Shown: piece after piece, positions 24,301 through 35,100 of the stretch | Position numbering within the stretch: the stretch's first letter is position 1 | How the letters are laid out: each line of letters begins with the position of its first letter | Assembly: GCF_029227915.1 (NCBI RefSeq) | Contig: NC_079876.1 | Span: 29,919,828-29,983,827 of the forward strand | Source of the DNA: Hydractinia symbiolongicarpus | Lineage: Eukaryota > Cnidaria > Hydrozoa > Anthoathecata > Hydractiniidae | DNA length: 64,000 bases | Direction: 5' to 3' | Program-made: the position numbers and the translations under genes | Notes under the pieces: generated by a model | What the model was told of the DNA's origin: nothing | Seen by the model: only the letters and a program-made list of their open reading frames with translations | The model's database searches: none

Positions 24301-24729
24301 ATAGTACCTTTCTTGAAAATATTTTGTGACAGGCTGAGAAACACTTGGTAATATGCTTGGCATATTAAGCTGATCTCCACTCCATGAGACATGACAGTTG
24401 CACCAATATTTTAAATAATGATAAAAACCAGCCGCAGCGGCCACGCCTGACGTTGCAGTAATCGAAATCTTTCCATCATTCAAGCTCCTAAACTCAAATG
24501 CATCCAAGTTGTTTTTGAGTTCAAAATATGAAGCATTAAGAGTTATAACAAAACCATCTGCATGTTTAGGAATCAGCCGTTGAATTAACTTTTGTACAGC
24601 AAAAACCTGATCTTTTTCCAATGTTTTTGATTTTAGTAAAGCAAACTTGTTAGAGTTACTACACCTGACTATGTGGCGTAAGGAAGCAATTATTAATACT
24701 CCAAATACCATTTGCATTGCATCAATCAT
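15373..24729 (-). CDS. NAGLU: Alpha-N-acetylglucosaminidase (GH89), tandem copy A, 755 aa
   Basis: Exons in transcript order: 24729-24308, 23178-22960, 22853-22586, 21896-21653, 20967-20806, 17680-17486, 16715-16508 and 15922-15373. All introns are GT-AG; the total is 756 codons with TAA. Human NAGLU has 743 residues. NAGLU removes terminal alpha-N-acetylglucosamine from heparan sulfate in the lysosome. An N-terminal hydrophobic stretch after the ATG fits a signal peptide. Family landmarks: [20 protein letters not shown] in exon 2, GPAFLAW at the exon 2/3 join, [11 protein letters not shown] in exon 3, acid/base Glu about 331 in DVFNEMKPP, nucleophile Glu about 459 in [13 protein letters not shown], and LTLWGP-like [10 protein letters not shown] plus [10 protein letters not shown] in exon 8. 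The spacing of the two catalytic Glu residues (128) matches the family (130 in human). Both are intact, so the enzyme should be active. A paralogue lies directly upstream. Confidence 0.95.
15953..16292 (-). repeat. 19-bp minisatellite (ACAATCTTGGACAACATTT units)
   Basis: About 17-18 units of roughly 19 bases, pattern ACAATCTTGGACAACATYT, with point differences; several units read CATTATTT. The array begins only about 30 bases upstream (on the minus strand) of the acceptor of the last NAGLU-A exon. The open frames across it are products of the repeat, not genes. Confidence 0.9.
17004..17102 (+). repeat. Dispersed repeat (CTGTCTGTCATGCAAAATGG type), copy 1
   Basis: This shares an ordered set of blocks with 21001-21110: a CATATACATCTGTCTGTC-like start, GCAAAATGGTACC, AAGTAG, and GATTTTTC near the end. 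It lies in an intron of NAGLU copy A. Confidence 0.6.
19979..20332 (+). repeat. Tandem duplication of about 177 bp
   Basis: Copies at about 19979-20156 and 20157-20332 share CTTTACTTCTAGCTCCAC-like, TTCTTCACTT, TATGCTTTTT, ACCACTT and GATTGTTCTT blocks in the same order. They are strongly pyrimidine-rich on the plus strand and lie in the NAGLU-A intron between exons 5 and 6. Confidence 0.7.
21001..21110 (+). repeat. Dispersed repeat (CTGTCCGTCACGCAAAATGG type), copy 2
   Basis: Second copy of the element at 17004. It contains GTATACGTCTGTCCGTCACG, GCAAAATGGTACCCCAAGTA and GGATTTTTCCACCGG. Fragments of the same family (GGCCCGTGGAAAAATCCAC at about 18047 and a CAGACAGACCGAC word at 20512) also occur nearby. 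Confidence 0.55.
23600..23760 (+). repeat. Fragment of a dispersed repeat also flanking the Harbinger element
   Basis: The stretch with GACAAGTTCAAAATGTGTGG, ATAGAAATAGCTTACGCAAT and ATGACCAAGATTG lines up with 54845-54960, which has GACAAGTTTGCAGTGCATGT, GTAGAAATGGCTTTCGCAAT and ATGTCCAGGATTG. It is non-coding and lies in the NAGLU-A intron between exons 1 and 2. Confidence 0.55.
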
Positions 24730-26130
24730 TATTATCCTTGTCTAGTGACATATTTTTTTACCAGTTCACACCCTTTTACCACACAAATTGTTGCATCTTC
24801 TTTTTCATTTTTTCACACCATTATTAAAGTAATGTAAAAATATAACTTCTCAACACAACTCATGAAGTTGTATGGTGAAGGTCTTTATTAGAATAAAGTT
24901 TTGAGTGTACTGAGAGCATTTTGCTCTCAGTACACTCAAAACATTTTACTTGGCTGGAAACGAAAATAGAAAAATATTTTTACATTCAATTAAAAAACTT
25001 CAAGTCAATTTTTTTTATTTTGTCCTAGGATTTACAATTGAAGTAAAAACAATCAGTTCCAACAAAATCAATGCAATTTTTCAAATTAATCATGAGACAT
25101 ACTCTTAAAAGAAACAAAAACAAACATTAAAATCCCACATATAAATTGCATTACTGATAAATGCAACAAAATAAATAACAAATTAGTTAATTGAAAAAAT
25201 TGAAAATACAAAAACGCCAAAATTTACATAACATTGCAAAATATCCTCGTTAAATGCAGAAAGTTTCGCAATTCAATTTCATTCCAAAACAAGACGTTTC
25301 TTAAAAAGCATCATCAGTTCATGAAAGTTTGTGTTTGTGAAATCTTTTAACACGACTTATTTGCAAGTTTATATTATTTAATTGCAAAACTTTGCAAATG
25401 GGTAGATTTCAGTTCATAAAACATTCTGTACTCCAATTACATTAAAAATACCTCATAATCTTAGACATTCAAGAAAATGCTAACAATGAACTTTCACTGA
25501 GGTTCTAATAGGAGAGAGGGAAAAAGAAAGGAGGCGGTCTACAAGCTCCTTTTTTGTTACGTCTTCTAAACTACTGATGTGACAGTATTTTCTTTAAGTT
25601 AACCAAGGGCAAAAAATTAAATAATACTAATTACAAAATGCAAAATTACAATACTTTCTTAAAAAAATGCTGGAATGAAATCATCCTACTGTAAATTTCA
25701 GTTAATTTTCAGACCAACTACAAAATATTTTCTATATTTTTTGAAAATGCAAAAACAATAAACCAATTTCTATGCAGTACAATAAAAACTGACTGACAGA
25801 AATAAATGTTACTAAAGTTTACTTTGTCAAGAAACTATGAGCATATTATTAGGAATCACTTAATGAAAGTTTCTTATTACCTGTTATATTATTACACATA
25901 TTATAGAAACCATATATATTTTTGCAGGACTATGAAAAACTCAACTTTTAAAATGGTCACTACTGATTTTTTTAGCTGTGTTCTTTTTCTTACAAAATGA
26001 CCGTGTTTACATGTTGTAGATAGATATTGAATTTCATATTTGAATTCTTCTAGTTTGCCTGTACACAATTTTAAAACAAATGTTTTTATCTATCTGTAAC
26101 ATGTGAACGTGGTTAGCAACAATGTCGTGT
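24730..26130. other. Spacer between the two NAGLU copies
   Basis: About 1.4 kb of A+T-rich sequence holds the promoter side of copy A and the 3' flank of copy B. The only structure I find is the 21-bp hairpin at 24898-24942. No gene is seen. Confidence 0.6.
24898..24942. repeat. Perfect hairpin, 21-bp stem and 3-base loop
   Basis: The arms 24898-24918 and 24922-24942 (GTTTTGAGTGTACTGAGAGC plus one base, and its exact complement) surround TTT. The palindrome lies about 170 bases upstream of the start codon of NAGLU copy A. Its function is unknown; it could be a terminal-repeat remnant or a cruciform-forming site. Confidence 0.9.
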
Positions 26131-29100
26131 TTAAATCACAATTTGATTAATCTTATATTTTCGCAATGGATTAAAATGTTTTCCTTTCATAGCAAATCCA
26201 TGGTGATCAAAGGCTTGCATATATTGTGAATATTTTACAACAAAAGCAATAGATAATTCTTTTGCATCACCACTTGGCTTCGTTGGAAATTGAGTTTGAT
26301 CATTATTCCATTCTTTCTCGAATTTCAATAGACCAACATCAAAATGCGTCTGGTTAAAAACTCGGCCATGTATTACGCAATCCTGTAAATCATACACAAA
26401 CATTTTCCATCTTTGCGCATAATACGATTTCACCAAACCTGCCCAATTTTTATTTGCATAGTCTGTAATTTCTCCATTTGGACCCCATAACGTGATTTGA
26501 TTTCTTGCATTAAATTCTAAAATTTTCTTTTCATCATCATTGACTCCTAAAATTTTTGCAGACTCGATCCAATTCCCGAGTAAAGAGAAGCGATCTGTAT
26601 TCAACAAAGTATCCATATCGATTAACAGATCATACAACAGACTACCCCAAAGAAGTACTCCAGAACTGTTTTTTTGATCATAAGAGTCTATCAACTTCGT
26701 GTACATGGTCATGCTGACATCTTCCAATACTTGGGTGCCAAGTTTCACAAGATCATACCTAGAGCAAATTAAAATGGTAAGAAAATCTTTTGTCATTTAA
26801 AAACTCATACATTACGTGAACATTAAAAAATCAAATAAAACAGACCAGATTACCAAGATTAACACAATTATTGATTTTTTAGGCTTTACAGGATTTAAAT
26901 TGATCAAAATTTCTCAAGATTTTTCAACTTCACAAAATCAAACTTAAAGCAAAACTAATGGTGATAACAAAATATCCTTAAAATAATTTAAGCTTCTACA
27001 TACACATTTTTTTATAAGCAACTTGTTTATAAGCAAATGAACTGGATTTAAACTATTTAACTATTAAGCAACTTCAGTTCCGTAAAAATATAAGCACAAA
27101 AGAAACCTAAATTAAGATAATAAGTTAAAAAAAAAATTAGGCAATCACTAAGCAACTTTAGGATCTAGAAACAGACTACACTAAAAAATAAGCATATTAA
27201 GACCTGGCCAAAATGGATTTGCGTTGTTTTACCTCGTTAGACTCATAGACATAGAAAAGATATTAATAATTTACTAGCCGTGCAAATTAAATTTGTATGA
27301 CACTTAGAAACATAGGCAAAAGGAGTTTACTTTCCATATATTAAAAACTGCAAGGAAGTAGGAGTTAAGAATTAGTCTATTTTATTCCTATAGAAAGACA
27401 CGCTTTCATGTTGCTTTCAGGCCAATGATTGTTGATATGTGCACAAAAACCATTCTCAGGTTCTTCACACTGGAGGTTGAATAAAAATATATCAAACTTA
27501 ACATTTACAGAATCATGCATTACCTAAAAGTGTCATTAATATCAATGCTTTCACTACCAACAACCATTTCACTCCATCCTTTCATCAGTATTTTTGGATC
27601 ATACCACATTGGAAACTGCACTTTATGTTTAAGAAAAGGCTTTAACACAGTAATTCCAGCAAATCCATTTCCATGATCATCTTTACAATTGTACACAGTT
27701 TCCAACAGAATCTTCCAACCATCTATATATGAAAATTGGATAAATAAAACTCATATGCTTCATGATCATTGTAGTTTATTTATTTGTGTAAAAGAAGCAC
27801 AACGGTTGAGTTTGTAAACTTGATTTTAATAAAAAAAAACATACTAATAATATGATCATTCACGACACCGTATCTTCTAAGTGCATACTGTTTAATCCAT
27901 TCGGTTATATTGACATCCGAATTTCGCCATGCCATTTCATTCATAATTTTAAAATTAACATCGTTCTGTTCGATACCTTCGGGTGTCATACCAGTTCCAA
28001 TCATGTAGTTGCCAAATTGTTTTCGAGCAGATAATACACCTGCAACATTGAAGCAAGAAGCATGTAGAAAAAAATCAGAGCAAGCTTTGCAGGATATATG
28101 AAAAGAATTAAGACTTATAACACATTTTTTGTTTGAACAGATCGCAACACAGCCCTCTTAACTCAAATTTCTCCTTGTTGGCAAAAAATCGCTGACGTGA
28201 TAAGTTATTTGTTTCTCTACTTTGTTAATATGTCAGCAATTGCCGTATGATAACGTGAATTAGAAAGGTTGCAACAATTCTGTTTGCCCAATTTCACAAG
28301 TAAAATTTTGTAACTAACCATTGATGTAGTATGGAAACTTTCCGTACAATCTGGTTGTGCCACCAAAATTTTCAAGCATATTCCAAATAAAGGGATGTCC
28401 ATAATAACCACCAGTTCTGATGTATATAGGACTAGTGTCTGAAGCCAGATCCAGCAAAACTAACTTTCCAACCGGTATGGCTAAATATAATAATGTGTTA
28501 TTTAATTTTTCATTAAAGATATTTCTGATGACATATAAATTGAGAAAATACCTATAGCAGCTTAATCAGACAGACCTAAATTTCTATAGTTCGACATTCA
28601 GGGTACTTCAGCCTTGTACATTCAGACTATAAAACTTCACTTGTGCAGAATTCTTAAAGAGTGACTTGACTAAGGGAAATACCTGGAATGGATTGGAATC
28701 TTTATTGCTTGTGGACAAGCAAACAAGTGTCGTTTGGACAAAAAAAAATTGTTAATCAATTCACCTTTACAATATCTATGCATTTATAAAGTTTGAATGC
28801 ACACCCCTTAACAGGTCTAAAATTACTGATGACAGAAAATTTGCTATTACTTAAATATGGCATCATAATTTATGCAGCATAATTAAGTCTGAAATTCTTT
28901 AAATGTAAATATCTAAAGAATAAAAAGAGGTCTTTAAAAAATTAAAAAGATTTTTAAGCTCTATAATGTCCAACATGATTTTATACCTCGAGTCTCTCTA
29001 ATGTTAATTACTCAGCCTACACCCCTGTCACAGAAAATTTCCTAATATTATTTCAAGGGTTGTATTTAGTTAAAATGACTGCATTAAGTTTTTAATAAAA

Positions 29101-32100
29101 TTCAACACAAGAATGCTGACATAACCACAAAATGTCAAATTAGGGCTGTTTTTGGCATACAACAGGTTAACATTTCTGTAATGAAGTAAATTCACCATAA
29201 ATACCATTTTTTCATTCTCTTCATCACGCTCTGATGAACTTGTAAAATATCACAATAAAAATACTCTTTTACTCAAAAAGTACATTGTAAACACCTGATA
29301 TGTCTTTTCTTCATATAAATTGTCTATCACAAAAAGGTTTACCAAATAAAAAAAATTTACTGTGACTGTAAGGTTGACTCGGTTGGGCGTCAGAAAAAAT
29401 ATTAAAAATGTTTATAAGTTAGGCTTAGTGCAGCTATTCCATTTTAACACAAAACCAGAATAATTGCCAGAAAAATAGTGTAATTGGATATCTATAACTA
29501 AAATGTTGGTAATTTTTTTGAAGATCTAAAACAATGATGGTGGTTCTTCTTTGTTGCATCCTTGAGTCAGTGCTTCGTCTTTGTCTGGAAAGTCAAAACT
29601 TTAAAGTTTTGGAAAAAATAAAAATGTACAACAATTAAAGAGATCATACCATCAAACCATGCCTTCATCAGGTCAGGAGTCCAAGCACTATCCAAAAACA
29701 CCCAACCTTGCATCAACCATACTGCATTTGGGTCACCAGATAACATTGATTGAAAAATTGCTTTGCTTGTTTTGGACATAAAATCAGTTGTTAGTTTTGG
29801 TGGTTTCATTTCGTTAAATACATCTGCGTTGTAAATATGATCGGTCCCATTGTATATTTCTTGTTGAGCTTTTATAAACATTGTACCGACCCTCTAACAA
29901 AGCAAAAGAAGATCTTTTTACATCAGGGGCTGAGTATTTACCAGTATTTACCTCTATTTTCCAAAAAATGGTACACAAAATTCGTCCGAAACTTCAACCA
30001 GGGTGTATTATACCTATTTTCACATAATCAAGGTTCCTGCTCATTTTGCAACTAATTTTTAGGATAATTAATTTTATAACATTTAGGAGAATTTAAAAGG
30101 AGGTTGTTTGTTAGGAGATGGTTTTAATTAGCAATTAGAGATTTTAGGAAAAAAATAAAGTGTACTTAGAATCAACAATGCCAAAGGAATGTTCTTTAAT
30201 AAAATTGATTATGATTCTTTTGTGACATTAACTCACGTGAAATAGAGGATCTTGGGGATCGAGAAGATAAGTGCTACTGTATTGATCGCTGAAGCCATTC
30301 CATGAACCAAGTTTATAATACTTTGAAGTAGGATACAAGCGATTAATAAGTGGTCTTGGAATATGACCAGCAAATGCAGGTAATACAGGTATCATACCAA
30401 AACTTCTCATCCGTTTTAAAATGTTTTGTTGCAAGGCCATTTGTTGCTGGTACCACGAAGCAGGTAAAGGACCTCCCCAACCTTCAATGTTACCCATTCT
30501 TTGCCTGCAAAAAATGTTGTATATAAACAATAAAAATGCATAGCTAAAGTAACGATCACAGAAGCATATGGCACATACCTTAAAAAATTTGGTATTTTAA
30601 TTTCGGAAAAAAAATTTAAGAAATTTTAGTTTCTCAGATCTACATATGGCTCTTTAGCATACAAATAAAAAAACTAAACATTAACTACAGTCTCTTACTA
30701 GGTGTCAGCAGCAATGTTTTGTTTTTACTGCTAGAAAAAAATTCTAATTTATTTATTGACTTATTGTTGTTTACAAAATTTTAACTTAAAAAAAGCAGTA
30801 TTTTCTTAAAGTATACATATTTGAGATAGAAATACTAATAGAGGAGAAAATTTTTCTATTAATTCGAATTTAATGTTACCAACCAATTCCAACACATGAA
30901 AACTTGAGAAACTTCTGAAACAGAGTTCTAATAGTTTATTAGCATGCGTAACAAAAATTTCTTTAACTTTAAAATACTTTATGTTGTGTTTATATTGTAT
31001 TTACTACAGGGTTTCCACCGAAAATATGGTATCAAATTTCCTGACTTTTCCTGACTTTTTCAGGAAATTCTACAGCCTAACAGAAAAACAAATTAACTAA
31101 AACCGTTTAAACCATATTTGTCACAACATAACTTACAAGAGCTTTAATCCATATACTACATAAAAATGGTCAAGAGTATGTTAGTTCCACTGAATAACAT
31201 AACATAACATTAATTAGGCATGTAACTTTGCATTTGCAATTTTTGAATTTATAGAAATAAAGTTCTATCAGTCTAAGTCAAGTTAAAAGACAAAAAAATC
31301 CCTGACTTTCCCCCAAAATTTTCTGAAGATTTACTTGTGACAAGGTTGTAAACACCAGGTTTCATTAACAAAGGAAAACGTTTGATTTAAATTTCATTGT
31401 TTCAGTTTTTCAAAACAATACTTTTGAATAACCATTAATCTTTTTAAACGATTTTTGAAACAAAGTTTGGTCTTTGTCAGAAAAAGATCGCACAAATTAA
31501 ACACCATTTTGCTTATAATGGAGAACTACTTTGTTCATCACTAACATACTGCCTGGCAGCGAGCGGAATTCGATCCGCGGTCCCCACAACTGGGAGCTGC
31601 AGACAAACTCACTACACTACGTTTTGCTTGTTTCTCATTGCGCTGATAAATGTTTATATTTAAAAAACGCAGTAATTCATGTGTGCACCATTCAAAATAG
31701 ATATAGAATATCAACATTTTTTGCTGTTTTTCTCACAGAGTGATTCAAAATTTCAGATTTATTGCAACTAACTAACTGAATCAGTCCTAAGAATTGTATT
31801 TTATAGCATCCAAAATTGTGTTACTTCATTTTTTATGCTACCATTTATGGAAATACCAACTTCATTCTACCATCTAGGTGAGGATTACACGGTTGGATGT
31901 AAAAGTATGTAAAAGTATTTATTAAAATAATGTTTATTGGGACAAAATCAAGAATTGAAATAAATACAACAGACAAAGGAAACCGAAACCTTAATAATCA
32001 TTGAGGTGGTTTTACATTGGGAGTCTTATGGGCAGATCAATTGTTAAAAAGACCATCTACTTCAGTTAAGACTAAACCCGAAGGCAAGTCAAAAGCACTA

Positions 32101-35100
32101 TACCTTAAATACATAAAAATACCCCATAATGTAAAAAGAGGAAGGAGGTCCAACGTGAGACAAAAATGCATTCGCCACAAGATAATAACAGATATAGCTG
32201 CATATATTGTGCACAAAAAGAATCCGAGCAGGAAACAGATTTTAATTATTGTGAGAAAATAAAAGACACAACTGCACATAATGTGAAAAAGAGTCTACGT
32301 GCCAAGTAGATTTTACTTGTCATGAAAAAAAAAGATATATACTCCAATTCATCCAAAGAAAAAAGAATATTTGTGTCATGCTGTCCTTATTTGTTGTAAA
32401 GTTATTTTATGCAATAAAAATACTAAAAACATATGTTGCTTCAGAAATTTGTATGTGGACCAATTTTTTCACATTTTATAAACATCATCCACACAAAAAG
32501 CTTTACCATGCAAGAAAAGCTGGTCCTGCAAAATGGACATCTAATTCTTCCTGTGTCAAACCAAGTTCAATGTAAACTTTCTGCCATACTGTTTCTTGTG
32601 CTGTAAAAGCCAAAGGGAGATTTATTCCATTTAATGCCATCCAATCAATTTCTCTTTCCCATCGAGACCAGTTCCAAAAAGCCATTGAGTAACTTACAGT
32701 ACAAACATTTTGATAGTACCGAAACCTATAATATAAAAAAAGAAAAGAAATATCTCAGTTGGTGGGACATTAATCATGAAATGCGTTGTTGTATAATCAA
32801 AATTTAATTAACATTTAAAAAGCCTGTTTCATTAATGGAAAAACAACTTCTTATTAATGTAAAAGCCACTTTAACATCAATTCAGACACACAATAAAAAA
32901 GAGAAATGTCAGTAACAGTAAACTACTCTATAACATCTGTTTACTGGTCATGGTGCCGTAGTTTTTAATGGCGCAGTAGTTTTTATGCCGCCTTAGTTTA
33001 GTGGTTATCACTCTTGTATTTTGTATGGGAGAACAGAGTTCGATTCCCCTTGGTGGCGATTCAATATGGGCAATTGAATAATACTATAGCCTCGGGTTAA
33101 CCCAAGCCATGTGAGGGAAATTGGGGAGATGGCGAAATGTGTAGGCCGTTGGATGTTGCAGGGAGTTGTCTGGCAGAGCACTGACCCGGATTGGGTTTGC
33201 GTAGCTCAAAGAGAACATTAAATACTTCAGGAGTCCCAATCAAAGCCATGGCCCCTCCTGGAAATAATAGACAGGGTAACCCCTTAATATTTGTGAGGTT
33301 AGCCATGCAAAATATGCACATCTATCTATCTACCTATTCAGGTTTGTTTTCAATTGTATACCATGCCTGGATTAAAAACACAACTTATCACATAGGCTGG
33401 TTTATTCTTTTTTTTCCAGAGACAAAGCAAGCAAAATGATAAAATGCGAACTTTACCATTGTAACCAAAAGTGCATGCTCGAAATAGGTGTAGAAGTTTA
33501 TACCACAGAATACAATAGTACCGCAGAATACCAGTCTTTGCTTTTTACAGTGTAGAAGTTGCAAAAATATCAAAGAGAAGAGTTATTTTGTGGATTTCAA
33601 ACCGATATGAGCATACTTTTGTAACAATTAAAGTGTTGTTTTGTTTTTTCACACAAAATTATTTTCACTTTCTGTAGAAATTTGTTTTTAAAAAAAATGT
33701 TACTTTTGTTAAGATCCTCTTTACTTTGAGTACACTTGAATATAGGTCTGCAATGTAGGGTGTTTTTGTTGCATAGTCATATAAGTATTACCAAGTAATA
33801 AACTTGATACAAAAACAAAACATCTTTTGGAGAAATATTTGGTGAAGGAAGGGTTCCAAGCCACTGGTATTCTGCGGTACTCAAATATAAGATTTTTTCT
33901 AAATTTGCTCTACAATTTTTCTCAAAGAACTTTTACATACTAGAACAAGGTAGATAACACCAGGTTGAGGATGGCTAGTGTAAAATGTTGGTACTCTGAG
34001 AGGTAGAGCAGGTGAAGTAGTTGAAATGTTAGAACATAGATCTGTTGATATGTGTTGTGTTCAGGAAGTCAGGTGGAGAGGAGCTTCAGTGAGATTTGTG
34101 GAAGGCAGGAGGGCAAGGTAAAAGCTTTTTTGGATTGGTAATAGTGATGGATATGGGGGAGTTGGCATATTTGTTGCAGAGAGGTGGGTTGAAAAAGTAA
34201 TATATGTTATGCGTGTTAATAGCCGTATTATAGTGATAAAGTTTTGGATAGGTAATAGGATTGTCACTTTTCTGTCAGTTTATGCTCCACAGTGTGGACT
34301 AAGTGAGGAAGATAAATATAAGTTTTATGATGAGTTAATAGCAGTCACATTAAAGTTTGGCGACACTGAACTTGTCATGGTGGGCGGCGACTGCATGGAG
34401 GCTATGGATTTGGGAGCAGAAATAAGGAAGGGGAGAGATTGCTTGAGTTTAGAATGGCAACGCACATGGTGGTTTGCAACACATCATTCAGTAAGAAACA
34501 GAGTAGGCTGATAACATATGAGTCGGGTGACTGTAAGACACAGATAGATTACTTCCTGGTTAGAAAGTCAGACAAGAAAGTGGTGAAGGACGTCAAAGTT
34601 ATATCAGGGGAAGAGTGTAATTCCCAGCATAGGTTGCTGGTTTGTGATATTATCTTGAAGAGTGTTAAAGAAGCCAAGGGAAAGTATAGGCCCCGTCGTA
34701 AAGTCTGGAAGCCGAAGGAAGAGATTGTTGCAAAAGTTCAGCAGTTAGCCCACAATGGTCAGTGTGATAGTGAAAATGTTGAAAGTACTTGGACTACTTT
34801 GAAGAATTGTCTTCTAGAAGCTTCTGATGATACCTGTGGATGGACGAAAGGACCAGCTAGACATAGACAGACCTGGTGGTCGAATAATGAGGTTGACCAG
34901 TGTATAAAGGAAAAGAAGAAACTTTGGAAAAAGTGGAAGTCAGGTGGTAGTAAAGATATTTACTTAAAAACTAAGCATTGTGATTGTACATCAGTGTATA
35001 AGGCAAAATCAGAAGCAGAGAGAAACAGGTTTGCAGATGTGTTAAGAAAGAAAGACCAGCGCAATGAGGTATTCAAGATAGCAAAGCAAATGAAGAAGAC

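Noticed and set aside
32987-33058. Functional tRNA gene
   Set aside because: Box A and B are present but the anticodon arm is irregular and the sequence continues into a SINE body with a simple-repeat tail.
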